From positions 2,356,001 to 2,420,000 of the forward strand of contig JANATF010000002.1 of the NCBI GenBank assembly GCA_029449245.1: a DNA stretch of 64,000 nucleotides, read 5' to 3'. Source of the stretch: Mortierella alpina (taxonomy: Eukaryota > Mortierellomycota > Mortierellomycetes > Mortierellales > Mortierellaceae). The notes under the pieces were generated by a model. It was not told the DNA's origin. It searched no databases and was given only the letters and a program-made list of their open reading frames with translations. The first letter of the stretch is position 1, and each line of letters opens with the position of its first letter. Positions 22,218-33,600 of the stretch are shown piece by piece. Position numbers and translations under genes: made by a program.

Positions 22218-22657
22218 TGGAGCAAGGTTGATGAATGTGGTGGAGGTGAGGAAGAGAGCACACGATCGCCCTCCATAAAAAACAAAAAAAAAAAGTTGCC
22301 GGTAAAATTTCGTCACCGTATCTCCTGATCACCGCAAGAGCTAATGCAGCCATTTTGGCACCGCTGATCAGAACCTTTGTGTGCCGGTGCCTTTGACGAC
22401 GTGGTAGCTAGCACAGCGACCATGCCATGTGCGGGTCGATCACCACAGAGATATGGCCTCATTGGCCTAGAGACATATCCTCATATGCGCGCAATGAGAG
22501 GGATTAAAAAAAAGGAGTGCGGATGTGTGCAACTTGGTTGAAGGTCCATTTAAGGACTGCTTCTTTGTTTGCTCTTGGCCACCAAAAAAAGCGCGTTTCT
22601 TCAACTTTCTCATTCGGCCACGCCTTTTCATCCCTCCTGCAATCACAATCCACCGCC
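22218..22657. promoter_or_regulatory. Bidirectional promoter, eIF5B / RFC subunit
   Basis: 440 bases between divergent ATGs, with A-runs on both sides (22288-22299, 22504-22513). No distinct TATA box. Both genes serve growth and proliferation. Confidence 0.5.
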
Positions 22658-24443
22658 ATGGCTCTCTGGGTAGACAAGCACCGCCCCACAAACCTCGACA
22701 AGCTCGACTACCACACAGATCTCTCGCTGCACCTGAAGAAGCTGGTACCCCCATTGCAATCTCACTCTTTATCCTGCTCCCCATCGCGCTTGCACAGAGC
22801 CGCCACCAAAAACCGCATACACTAACCTAGACCTCTTGACATTCACTAGTGTGCATCGGGAGACTTTCCTCACATGCTCGTGTTTGGTCCCCCAGGAGCG
22901 GGCAAGAAGACACGTGTGGTTGCTGTCCTTCGTGAACTCTTTGGACCTGGCTCAGAAAAGGTACCCACCACTTTCCAATATCCATGGACAGATATGAGAA
23001 TCGATCACCTGCATTGCTCATGTCCCCACCTTCTGGTGCATACACCTTTACTAGATCAAAATCGACCAGCGTATCTTTGAAACACCATCCAAGAGGAAGC
23101 TGGAGCTGAACATCGTCTCCAGCAACTATCATCTGGAAGTCAACCCGAGGTGAGCCCTTGGAATACACGAGTGGAGAACAACAGACCAGTATACTATAGC
23201 CATCTCTGGATATATTCAATGCATTGGATCCTCACAAAAATGTCTCTGCAATCCTAGTGATGTCGGAAACTATGACAGAGTTGTTATCCAGGATTTGCTC
23301 AAGGAGGTCGCTCAGACTCAGCAAGTCGATGCCGCTGCTCAAAAACGATTCAAGGGTAGGAAAAAAAATACAGCTGACTTGATCCCTGGCAAAGCGGCTT
23401 CTAGCAGGGGCAAAGAGGATAAAGGTCAATCACGTCTTACACCGATATCCCCTTTTCACTTTTCTGCGTAGTTGTCGTGATTCACGAGGCGGATCTGTTG
23501 ACTAGAGACGCTCAGGCAGGTTTGCGTCGCACGATGGAAAAGTACATGAGCAACCTTCGAATCATTATGTGCTGCAACACGACGTCAAAGATCATTGGAC
23601 CAATCCAATCCCGCTGCCTGCTCGTCCGTGTTGGAGCACCAACTGTGCCAGATATCTGCAAGGTGCTGCACAAGGTCGTCAAGAAGGAACACTGCGGACC
23701 CTTGCCAGAGAACTTGGCTTTAAGACTTGCAGAGGAATCGGGACGGAATCTTCGGAGAGCACTGCTGATGCTCGAAACTGCTAAAGTACAATGGTAAAGA
23801 GGCAATGACTCGCCTTGCAATCTTCATCCGACAGATACTCCGTGTTATTTCTCTGTAGTTGAAGGAAGGCTCATATCACTTTACTTGACTCAAACCTCAA
23901 TTCATTGTAGTCACCCCTTCAAAGACAACCAGGAAATCCCACGCATGGACTGGGAGGATTTCATCCGCACTGTCATGGCACAAATCCTCAGAATGCAAAA
24001 CCCCGAATCGTACGTCCAATGCTACGGAACATCACTTGGTCCTATGATATGGTCGTGGATTATCTTGCGTCTAACAAACGCCCTGCTTGATCATAGGCTT
24101 CAAATCGTCCGTGGACAGTTGTATGAGCTCATCAACCATTGCATCGACCCAGCAACGATCATAAAGGTAAGATTTTATCGAAAATGCGAGATTCCGGCAA
24201 AGCAGCAGTAATGAGGCAAGATACTGACCCGTTGTCCCTCTCAACGTTATGCCCAACCAGACGCTGGCAACGGAGCTCATTTCAAAAGTAGACGGGAACG
24301 ATCTCAAGATGCGGTTTGCACAGGAGGCAGCATTCTATGAACATCGACTTCGTACTGGACAAAAAGCCATTTTCCACTTGGAGGCATTTGTGGCCAAGAT
24401 CATGAGCGTCTACAAAAGACACCAGATGTCCATGGATTTATAG
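22658..24443 (+). CDS. Replication factor C small subunit (human RFC3 / yeast Rfc5 type)
   Basis: Clamp-loader AAA+ subunit that helps load PCNA on DNA, also part of alternative loaders (Rad24, Ctf18, Elg1). Eight exons (22658-22744, 22850-22960, 23055-23149, 23258-23355, 23472-23793, 23911-24009, 24097-24166, 24261-24443) give 354 residues, the family length. It starts [19 protein letters not shown]. Walker A is GPPGAGKKT (42-50); Walker B is VVIHEADLL (131-139), with HEAD in place of DEAD as in this subunit type. The RFC SRC motif is in [12 protein letters not shown]. The collar contains [31 protein letters not shown] and [20 protein letters not shown]. The gene name differs between yeast (RFC5) and animals (RFC3), so I leave the symbol empty. 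Confidence 0.95.
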
Positions 24444-24562
24444 CCTCCCTCCAAAATCACGACCGATCTGTACAAAGACAAATACATCAAACTACGAGCT
24501 CTCTCCACTGTCGTGGTCACTGACGGACAACCGATGCTAAAACTGCTGATTTTGCGCATACC

Positions 24563-25160
24563 CTAGAAATCTGCGCTGGAAGAGGATGCTGCAACTGATA
24601 TTGCTCAATGATCACGATGGTGGTGGTGTCGGCAGTGCGAAGGCACTCCCCAGTAGCACCTGGTTCGGTAGCAGGATCGATTCATATTTTGTCCAGTCTC
24701 TCAGGCAGGATGTTCAGGACTTTGAGTAGCCCGTAGGACTTCATTGCAGCACGAATAGCCTAACTGTGGTAGCACGGCAAGTTGCTAATGCAGTTGGCAA
24801 AGTGCTCGTACAATCCAAGAGGCAGCCTAACGATGCCACTGATCAGCTTGCTGTTGAGTTGCGTCACTTGAAGAGCGACGGCAAACATTCCCTTGATCCT
24901 TGAGACGTGTGCTGCCGAGAATGAGAAGCGTGGACTGGAGGAAGGTGGTATCTACCGTGTACCTGATAGCACGTCCTCCATCAACAAACTTTGACGCTGC
25001 TTCAACTCAGATATCGTTGCTTGGTATCGGTTCCCCTCCTCTTTTTCAAATAGATGGCGATGCTCTCTGATTGTTAACTTTTGCCCGAATGGACATCACT
25101 TTCTCGTTGTCAGTTAAAACGGCGACGTACATGTTGTTCATGCGAGCAAGTGAGCTCGCG
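24563..25160 (-). pseudogene. Decayed minus-strand gene, family not recognised
   Basis: One minus frame from about 25065 to 24563 reads like protein (for example REHRHLFEKEEGNRY, ISELKQRQSLLMEDVLSGT, LISGIVRLPLGLYEHFANCI, AAMKSYGLLKVLNILPERLD) but is broken by stops at 24952-24954, 24760-24762 and 24682-24684. Immediately upstream a different frame (about 25160-25070) reads MNNMYVAVLTDNEKVMSIRA, so a frameshift is also likely. It lies on the same strand and just downstream of the NACHT gene. It may be the remnant of a neighbour or of a longer read-through product. I cannot name the family. The stops do not sit at plausible introns, so decay is the simplest reading. Confidence 0.5.
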
Positions 25161-25284
25161 ATCAACGTGTATTTTTTATTTCTTTGCGTATGTAATGCGT
25201 AGTACTGGTACTCTATCAGTTGTTCTTTATTGTAACACGGTTACAAGGCTGCTATCACTGTATCACCGTATCACTGTATGCACC

Positions 25285-28200
25285 TTAGGTGAGTATCCCC
25301 ATTTCACGTTGAACGGCTTCGAAAGCCGATATGATAATGGCTGCCTTGCCCGCCTCCATGGGTTCTGCACGCACTAACCCTTGCTGTGTGTAGTAATAAA
25401 GTCGGCTGTCTTGCACTTGTAGAGACATGACATGCCGGCAGCTATAATAAAATAGATGATTCTTATAGACAGAGACTATTGCAGTCTCAGACAGACCCGG
25501 AAGAGCCATGCATAACGCGTGCCAATGGATATTTAAAACATCTGCGACACGAACCCTGACAACCGCATCTTCAGCTTTGAGTGCGCCAATGAGGGACTGG
25601 ATGGCCGCTTCTGACAACGTGGACTGGTTGCCTAATGCCGATGCTGCTGAGGACCTGACATCTGCATCCTCATCCTTGAGTGCGCCAATGAGGGACTGGA
25701 TGGCCGCATCTGACAACGTGGACTGATTGCCTAATGCCCATGCTGCTGAGGACCTGACATATATATCTTCATCCTTGAGTGCGCCAATGAGGGACTGGAT
25801 GACCGCTTCTGATAGCGTGGACTGGTTGCCTAATACCGATGCTGCTGAGGACCTGACAGCTGCATCCTCATCCTTGAGTGCGCCAATGAGGGACTGGATG
25901 GCCGCTTCTGACAACGTGGACTGCTTGCCTAATGCCCATGCTGCTGAGGACCTGACATATGCAATTTCATCCCTGAGTGCGCCAATGAAGGACTGGATGG
26001 ACGCTTCTGACAACGTGGACTGGTTGCCTAATGCCCATGCTGCTGAGGACCCGACAGATTCATCGTCATCCTTGAGTGCGCCAATGAGGAACTGGATGGC
26101 CGCTTCTGACAACGTGGACTGCTTGCCTAATGCCGACGCTGCCGAGGACCTGACATATATATCTTCATCCTTGAGTGCGCCAATGAGGGACTGGATGGCC
26201 GCATCTGACAACGTGGACTGCTTGCCTAATGCCGACGCTGCCGAGGACCTGACACGTCCAACTTCATCCTTGAGTGCGCCAATGAGGTACTGGATGGCCG
26301 CCTTTGACAAAGCAGAGCGAGCCCCTAAGGTGTTCACAAGAACTGCTTGTGATGGACTGGGCAGATCCAAATCTTGCACCAGAAGGGCTTCCGGGAATGA
26401 ACTCTGACTACCCAGCATGCTCATGTCGTAATTATTGCGACAGGTTTGAATCTCATTGTGCACCCACTTCATCAGCTCCGCGTCTAACGTCGTTACAGTC
26501 GTGGGGTGTAATCGAGCTCGTGCTTCATTCAGACAAGACGCCAATATTTGCTGATGTCGACCTCCGATCAAATCGCGTGGTGCTCCTTGCAAAAGATCGA
26601 AAAGGTCCTTGAGCGCCTCGCCCTCTAGCAGTCCTGCTACCATCCACCACATAATCTCGTATCGAGGGTTGTATTTGTGCTCGCGCACGAATGCTTTTGC
26701 TTGCTCTACTGTCATCATCCCAGCTGGAAGTGATTGTTGTAAATCGTGGGCCGACCTTGTAGCCGCAAAATAGCCTTGCATCCCAGTGGAAATTGATTGT
26801 TGAAAATGTTGGGCTACCCATGTTGCCGCAAAATAGTCTTGGAATGTCAGATGAAGAAAGTACCACGCTTGCTGAGATCCACTTTTGCTGGCATCCAGAT
26901 CCGCATCCGCGGTGTGAAGAAAGGACGTCTGCTTCATCATCTCGAGAAGCTGAGGTGGTAAATGGCGATCATTGACTGTTGTGCGTTGCTTTTCGAGATC
27001 TCGAAATGCACAGCACAGAGCCTTCTGATCAAACTCGATCTGGTGATCGTTCGTTAGCCCTTTGAAGGCGAGATATCCAAGATGTTGCAGCTCAGTCGCC
27101 ATTAACTCGTCGATTTCTTGAGGCTCTAGCTGGCTGATGTCTTCCTGTGTCAGTGTCTCCCCTCTAGCTGATTTTCTTAGCCGCAATGCATCCTTGCACC
27201 ATAGTTTGCGAACCATGAGTTGATATAATCCTGTCATAGTGATTGCTGGACCATCAGTAGGAAGCGAATCCCAGCTGAAGCAAATCACGTCGAGTTGCAC
27301 AGGGATGTTGACAAGACCCTGCATCAATGGCGTTCGTTGAATGAAATCCCGAACTGCCTTCACCGCCTCAGGCTCCAGTACGTTTGTTAAGAAATCGGAA
27401 ACATTCTGCTGGCTAAACCCAATGGTCTCGAGCTCAAGATCAATTGTCGGTAGCAACGACCTGTCCACGCCTGATGGCCTAGAAGTGATGACGACGTGTT
27501 GTTGTGCAAGAAGGATCTTTAGGAATGTCTTCAAGGCAACGCCATCATCACCTCGTGTATCTTTTGCTACCTCGTCCAGACCGTCCAATACGAAAAGTAC
27601 TCTGCCTCGATGAGCAGAAACTGCAAGTTCGCGGGCCAGCGCACCATTTTCTTGATCGAGGCCTTGCGTGAAGAACTTCTCTCGGAAAAGGCCTTCCAGA
27701 GTACGGGACTTGAATACTCTGATTTGACGCAGTGGAAGCCACAGTACGGTGTCGAAGCGATCCCTCCACAATCCGGTCTGATGTGCATGTACAAGCTTCT
27801 TGCACAGCGTTGTCTTGCCGACTCCTGCTCTGCCCTGTACCAAGATTACTTTAGGAATGTCTTCCTTTCCATCACGTAGCTTGCGCTTGTTGAAAAGTTC
27901 CTCCAGGGGGATTGGCGTCTGCATATCGACTTGTTCTACCGCTTCGGAACTCGGTATTCGATGAAAGACGGCCGCCTGCTCCTTGAGATCTTGCTTGTCC
28001 TTCTCCCGCTGGGCCGGAGCCTCGAGAATGGCTAGATTGACAAAGCATGTCTCCAATGGCAGTATATCCCCTGAAACTCTTAGGATGACGAGGTCCTGTT
28101 TGAAGTAGGTCTTGAGAGCGGAATGAACGTCTTTGAGACTTGGCGTGGGAATCACTACAGCCTGTAGGAGAGTGTCAAGTGTAGCAGGTATAGTATCCAT

Positions 28201-29865
28201 TGTCGCATCACGACGATCTCTATCCTGAACGGCTTTGAACAAAATCCCTTTTGGGGCAGCAAGCCAGGCGGGGTCCCAGACTGGTCGCAGGTCGCGCTGG
28301 TAGGACTTCGGGGTGGCCATGTCGTCCTTCGTGCCGCCTGTAGGGCTTTTCAGTGTCTCAAGTCGCCGAAGAGTACTCTGTACCATCTCAGGCACCAACG
28401 GAATAGGGTTCTCTCTCAGAGCAGCGAGAAACTTGACGGCACCATCCCTGACCGCGACATCCATCTGCACAGCTGCAATTTGTTTGAGCCGCAGAACCAC
28501 TCCAAGCTGAAAGCAGACGTCAGACTGGAACTTGCTGTGAAGCACAAAGTCCTCAAACTGCCACCAGCTACGCTGTCCTACAAGATAGTCGACGTAGATC
28601 AACCCCTGGTACCAGCGATCCTGAATGGAGAAGTCGAATATATCCTTGATGTTTTGGTATGCCGACTCTGCGCTGGCCAGATCGAACTTGGTTGCCATAC
28701 TTGAGATATTACCGGCCAGCACGAATGCCAGTTTCCCACGGCGGAATACACTCATCGCGAGTGAGTCGTCGTTGCCAATGATGGCAAGGGCCTGCTTGGC
28801 ATACAGTGCTTGGAAGCATACCATCACGTTTGGATGTGAGGTCAAGGCAGCCAGGAGGGTCCTCAGGTCATTGTAGACTGCTTCACGATCGAGCCCAAAT
28901 ACTTTTCTGCGCACCATGGCGTCAAGGAGAGCATTGAGTGCGGACAGCAAAGGTACCAGTTGAAGTTCATTGTTGTCAGTACGGATTATACGCAGCCGAT
29001 CTTGGAGCGATGCGAGCATCTCTACGAAGGCACCATGCAGTGAACCCATATCAATGTCGTCAGGAAACAGGTCCAAGATAACTGCCAACCCTTGGAGCGT
29101 AATACCAGAGAGGAGAGGCTTATCCTTCAATACACGGAGGATCTCTGTTACAAGATGCAAGAATATATCTCGATCGTGGATGTCGGACAGGACTACCAAC
29201 TCTTGTACAGTGTCAAATGTCAGTTGATGCTGTCCAAACTCCTTGATAATGTCGTAGATCTTTTTTTCAAAGATCCCGCGCGCTTCATCGTCAGCAGTAT
29301 TGTAAGCGGCCGTGAGGGAGCGAACATCTGATAGTGAGCCGAGATCGCCGACAACAATTTCGGACGCCAATGTCGAGAGTGTACCCACTGTCGATGGGCT
29401 AGTTGAGGTGGATGTAGTCATGCAAGTTGATATCGACGTGACGGTGGATTGGGAACCAGAGATGGCGAGAGAAGCAACAGTGGACTGAGTAGACAATAAG
29501 GGTCTTGGGAAGAAGGATTGTTGTAGGGCTGGGATGAGACGTGGATTCTCCCAAAGTTGTTTGACCTTTTCCTTCGCATGGTGGGCGCGTGCACGCCATC
29601 CAACTGGCATGAGTCGGTCAGGATCGCTGTTTTCCATGGACGCCCTGCAGAGGGGTAGAATCACCAGACGATCGTGAGCCTCGCTGGGGCAAAGCTTGGT
29701 AGCCTTCTCATACATGGCTTTGGCTTTGTCGAATTCACCTCGGTCGCGGTATTTGTCGCCCTTCTTGATATCGTCTAAAGCGTGCTGCTCTTTACGACGG
29801 AATGCCACACCAATTGTTAATTGTCGATTACCTTGGCAACCCAAAAAAACTTCTTGCCGCCACAT
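25285..29865 (-). CDS. NLR-like protein: NACHT NTPase with C-terminal HEAT-type repeats
   Basis: STAND-class signalling ATPase of the kind used for non-self recognition in fungi; function inferred from architecture only. A single open frame encodes 1526 residues. Residues about 20-70 contain one TPR-like hairpin (KGDKYRDRGEFDKAKAMYEK); 90-160 is Ser/Thr-rich. Residues about 165-640 form a large helical region of unknown function. The NACHT follows: Walker A VQGRAGVGKTTLCKK (about 675-690), Walker B VLFVLDGLDE (about 755-764), sensor-like HVVITSRPSG and the helical NACHT tail (FLHLTFQDYFAATW). Eight 33-residue HEAT-type repeats occupy 1183-1446, then a unique tail of 80 residues. The start is uncertain: the first 20 residues are poorly family-like, and an upstream exon could exist. 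Antisense frames across the repeats are artefacts. Confidence 0.85.
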   Translation of the reverse strand: MWRQEVFLGCQGNRQLTIGVAFRRKEQHALDDIKKGDKYRDRGEFDKAKAMYEKATKLCPSEAHDRLVILPLCRASMENSDPDRLMPVGWRARAHHAKEKVKQLWENPRLIPALQQSFFPRPLLSTQSTVASLAISGSQSTVTSISTCMTTSTSTSPSTVGTLSTLASEIVVGDLGSLSDVRSLTAAYNTADDEARGIFEKKIYDIIKEFGQHQLTFDTVQELVVLSDIHDRDIFLHLVTEILRVLKDKPLLSGITLQGLAVILDLFPDDIDMGSLHGAFVEMLASLQDRLRIIRTDNNELQLVPLLSALNALLDAMVRRKVFGLDREAVYNDLRTLLAALTSHPNVMVCFQALYAKQALAIIGNDDSLAMSVFRRGKLAFVLAGNISSMATKFDLASAESAYQNIKDIFDFSIQDRWYQGLIYVDYLVGQRSWWQFEDFVLHSKFQSDVCFQLGVVLRLKQIAAVQMDVAVRDGAVKFLAALRENPIPLVPEMVQSTLRRLETLKSPTGGTKDDMATPKSYQRDLRPVWDPAWLAAPKGILFKAVQDRDRRDATMDTIPATLDTLLQAVVIPTPSLKDVHSALKTYFKQDLVILRVSGDILPLETCFVNLAILEAPAQREKDKQDLKEQAAVFHRIPSSEAVEQVDMQTPIPLEELFNKRKLRDGKEDIPKVILVQGRAGVGKTTLCKKLVHAHQTGLWRDRFDTVLWLPLRQIRVFKSRTLEGLFREKFFTQGLDQENGALARELAVSAHRGRVLFVLDGLDEVAKDTRGDDGVALKTFLKILLAQQHVVITSRPSGVDRSLLPTIDLELETIGFSQQNVSDFLTNVLEPEAVKAVRDFIQRTPLMQGLVNIPVQLDVICFSWDSLPTDGPAITMTGLYQLMVRKLWCKDALRLRKSARGETLTQEDISQLEPQEIDELMATELQHLGYLAFKGLTNDHQIEFDQKALCCAFRDLEKQRTTVNDRHLPPQLLEMMKQTSFLHTADADLDASKSGSQQAWYFLHLTFQDYFAATWVAQHFQQSISTGMQGYFAATRSAHDLQQSLPAGMMTVEQAKAFVREHKYNPRYEIMWWMVAGLLEGEALKDLFDLLQGAPRDLIGGRHQQILASCLNEARARLHPTTVTTLDAELMKWVHNEIQTCRNNYDMSMLGSQSSFPEALLVQDLDLPSPSQAVLVNTLGARSALSKAAIQYLIGALKDEVGRVRSSAASALGKQSTLSDAAIQSLIGALKDEDIYVRSSAASALGKQSTLSEAAIQFLIGALKDDDESVGSSAAWALGNQSTLSEASIQSFIGALRDEIAYVRSSAAWALGKQSTLSEAAIQSLIGALKDEDAAVRSSAASVLGNQSTLSEAVIQSLIGALKDEDIYVRSSAAWALGNQSTLSDAAIQSLIGALKDEDADVRSSAASALGNQSTLSEAAIQSLIGALKAEDAVVRVRVADVLNIHWHALCMALPGLSETAIVSVYKNHLFYYSCRHVMSLQVQDSRLYYYTQQGLVRAEPMEAGKAAIIISAFEAVQREMGILT
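25525..26316 (-). repeat. Eight tandem 99-bp repeats (33-aa HEAT units)
   Basis: Eight in-frame units inside the NACHT gene, each like STLSEAAIQSLIGALKDE then about 15 residues with VRSSAASALGNQ. Spacing is exactly 99 bases (for example GAGGGACTGG at 25591, 25690 and 25789 on the plus strand). Copies differ mainly after the KDE motif and at a Ser/Trp and a Lys/Asn position. The first and last copies diverge most. Confidence 0.92.
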
Positions 29866-30646
29866 AGCTATGTTAATCTTACGCTTACGGTCAGTGACAT
29901 TGGATATTTTGCCAGAGTCAGGCGCGCGAGACTCTTCGTGAGTCGTACTCGTTACTAGTCAATGGTAGAGCGAAACAGCTTGAATACACCTCTGCCGTCA
30001 TTCCTTGTACGGCCGTAATTCCTTGTGAAGTTTTACAAAAAATTCTCCTTACAGTTCATGGTGGACTCGTAAAACCCTTTTCGAGGGCTAAGATCAGTGC
30101 AGCCGTCTGCCCTGTTGGCTAGCAGGAGTTGCTGGATTGTAGAGAGGATAATCTCGCGTAAGTAGCAATGTCGACACTACTGGAGCAACATTGAGCGACC
30201 AATATCAGAAAAAGTACCAAGGATGCGAGAGGCGAGAGGACAGAGGGAAGTTGATGGATCGACTGGCGCGTTTGGACCGTGGAGGGCAGTTGGCGAAGAA
30301 GCAACAGGGTTGTTTTCCGAAGGTAATGAAGCACTCCAGTCTTCTGCTCCTTAACTTTTCCTGCCATGCGATGAACCCCTGAAGCGTTCCATTGTGAACA
30401 CAAGCACCTCTGGGAAGCATCAACTTCGCCCTGAGGTAAAAAGAACCATATGGCAGCACCTTGCACAATTCGCAATCCCGCTCGAGTTTATAGTTTTTCC
30501 CGTGCATGTCATTCCTCTGGAGAAATGGCGTGAGGCGGGAGCCTCGGAGGTGCACTGTAGCAACAGCAAACAAGCCGTGTGATAGATCTGGACCCATCTC
30601 ATATTGACCCCTCCGGCACCTAAACGCGTACCGTTCTATTATGTTC
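29866..30646. other. Intergenic upstream of the NACHT gene
   Basis: 780 bases between the NACHT start and the stop of the SAC2 gene. A minus frame at 30205-30681 (158 codons) has no family-like sequence and I reject it. A short sequence ATTCCTTGT repeats near 29999 and 30017. Nothing else recognised. Confidence 0.5.
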
Positions 30647-33600
30647 TTAAAGATTCTTGACTGCTTGCTTGAGCTTTGCAAACACGCTCAGACTACCGCT
30701 TCGACTGCGACTGCCCTTCGCGTCAGCCTCAACCTCGACCTCCTCCGCCACTGCCACCTCAGGCAACGCATCGGCTCGATCCAAGCTTGGATTAGCCGCC
30801 GCCATATCCTTCTCTCTTTCCGCTCTCGCTCGTTCCTGAATCTGCTCCTCATAGTCTGTGTCACTGTCTGTCTCCCGTCCAAACTGCAGTTTCTTCAACC
30901 ACGACAGATTACCATGACCTCCTCTCGAGCTCGCCTCCACTTTAGAATTCTGAGGCGTCCCTCCTTCTCCTCCTCCTTGCTCCTTGGAGGGCTTTGAAGC
31001 CGAAAAGAAATCCGAAAATGATTTTCTCTGCTTCTTCATCTTGGTCTCCGACTCCTTCAACGACGCCTTCTCCAGCTGATCAGCCGTCTCCAGACTCTGA
31101 AGGATCCTGTCCCGAATAATCAAATCCACCTGGACCGATGACCGACGACCCTCCTGTGGCGACTGATAATTGTACTCCTCACTCGGCGCCCGGCCTGGAT
31201 GCCTCTCCGCTGGACGACGACCCAACGCTGCCTCCATCGGCTTCCTGCCTGTAGTCTCGGCTACAGAGATGAGTTCGCATCGCGCTTTCACAATCTCTGT
31301 CACCACCCACTCGACGCCGTCCTGCGCAGTTCGTTTGTAACTCGAGGGATTGGCCTTGCTCTGACCCGACAGCTGCTCCGCCGAGGACGACGTGACAAAG
31401 GGCATAACCGAAGTCTCTGGATGCTTCACGATCTTGAAGCGCACGGACCGCAACACCTGATGCTCGTCCCGGGCAAGACTCCTTGCGGATCGACTGTCAT
31501 CATGATGATCCGCACCTCCAGGAGGGCTACTACTGCTGACCGAAAACTCATTCGAATCTCGGTGGTGTGCAAGCGCATCGTTGTGTCCGTCTTCCTCCAG
31601 TTCTTGAACTCGATCCAGATCTGTGGTCATGCGTAGAGAGGCTGGACCCATCATCCGACGGTTACGAACACTACCACTGTTGACCCGCAGCGTCTCTCCT
31701 GAAGCACTCGCCCGATACACCACCGCAAAGCCATAATTCTCGAGAGGATCCTGACCTATCCGGGTCTTGTCCTGTGCCGTCAAAAAGTAGGCGCCCTTGT
31801 CGATGCCAGTCATCTTTTCGAGCGCCAACCGCCAAAACTCCAGGACCTTCTCCATTTCGTAATCGTACGTGCAGATGTAGAGCGCCTTCTCCGTCAAAAG
31901 CACAACCTTCTCGTCATAGAATACAGAGGTTGATCTTGGGCCGTCTTCCTGTCGATCGCCGCTGTTCAAGGACGTCGAGATCGCAAAAGGTGACCCATGC
32001 TTCCGGGGAGATCTAAACTTTTTAGCGGTCGAACTGTGTTGTTGTGGCGATGAGTGCGGGGACGAGATGGAGGCGAGCGCGGTGCTGATCTCGTTCGAAC
32101 AGCATATAAACGTCCACCCCTTCCAACGTTCCTCGCCAGGGGAAATCACAATCTCGGCCGAGGTCTCGATCGCAGCCTCTCTGATCTTGACCCATGTTTC
32201 CTGTTGCAACGTCTTTTCTTCCGCCGACTTGAATGAAGTCGTTGCCGAGTGGGACGGCAATGACATCAGGGAGACGGAGGAGTGTGGGAGAAGTGACGGC
32301 AAAAGCGCTCCAGATGGTGTTGCCTCAGCTGCTGATTCGGTAGATACGAGTGATGGGAGTTCAGGAGCTGAAGCAGAGATGTGAACCTGAGGCTCAGGAG
32401 GTAAAATGGGTGGTGGTACGACGACAGTTCCAAAGGTTGTCGTCTGCAGGTTCTTGAACACGTCCACGCCTGAGGACCCAAGGAGGTAGTCGATAGTTGC
32501 CTGACGAAAGTAGTCCTTGAACGTATTTTGATACATCCTGGCCACTGAATTCGTCGCGTCATTGATCATCCCTTGCAGGTTGCGCTTGCCCGTCCTGGTA
32601 AAGTCACCCTTCAGCGCACTCGTTCCTGCATACTCGCGACTAATAGCATCTCCGTTGTTGGCCCACACGTGGTTGAACACATTTTCAAAGTCCTCGTAGA
32701 CTGAGAGGCCCTTGTCGGGGAACGAGGCGATTCCTAGTCGTAAGAGCTGGTGGTTCAGGATATAACGGCCGATCGCGCTCTGAACCACGTTAGTGCGATC
32801 GAGACAGTCCATGCAGTTGGTCCGGATGACTCCTTTTTGATCATAGAGTCGCTCCAAGGACTCGTCTATTTTTTGTTCAGAGTTGGCGTTCCTGGGAGCC
32901 AACCAACAGTAGCCTAGGTCCAAGATGGGCGCCTCCTGGCTCATGATCAATCGCTCAATGTTTTCATATTTCATTCCCCTGCACTGTTCGTGAAAATCAA
33001 ACTCGACATATCTGCAGCATGCATTGGGACGGAAAGACGGTGGATTAGCAACGTCAAAGTGAGCCGTTTCAGGGAAAGAGAAAACAAACAAACTGTTGGC
33101 GACTTACGTGATTCGCGGTTCTGCTAGTTTTTCGACATGTCGAGTATACGCAGCGCCAGCAATCAACTCTCGTCCATGCTGCTCCACAAGATTGAAAAAG
33201 ATTTGTTTCCCGTATCGGCTGAGTTGATCATCCACATGTTTCTTGAAGCCAACTTCGTTCTCGGCCTCTGAGCGTTCTAGGACAGGAATGGGCTTGAGTC
33301 GATACGGTGATTGCGACCAGAACAGAGGAATCGACCCGCGGGTTTGCACAAATGACACTTGATGGTCGCTCTCGTCTCTCTACGGAAGAGATGCACAATC
33401 ATAGAGGAGACACGTTAATAAAGGACATCAACGGCGAAATAAAAGGCGTGATAAAAGCCAGTAGCCAGAGTGAAAAATGTCATTACGAGGTGACTTACCA
33501 CGATTCGCAACAACTGCTCAGTCTCCACAAAGTTGGCAGTGTTTCCATTCTCATCGATGCCTCGACGTTGATAACGCAAACCCGATCGGTCTCGACTTCT

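Noticed and set aside
25508-26407. Long plus-strand frames across the repeat array
   Set aside because: They are antisense to the NACHT gene. A 99-base unit is a multiple of three, so a stop-free antisense frame repeats itself; not a gene.
30205-30681. 158-codon minus-strand frame
   Set aside because: No recognisable domain, and its 3' end overlaps nothing conserved; the region looks intergenic.
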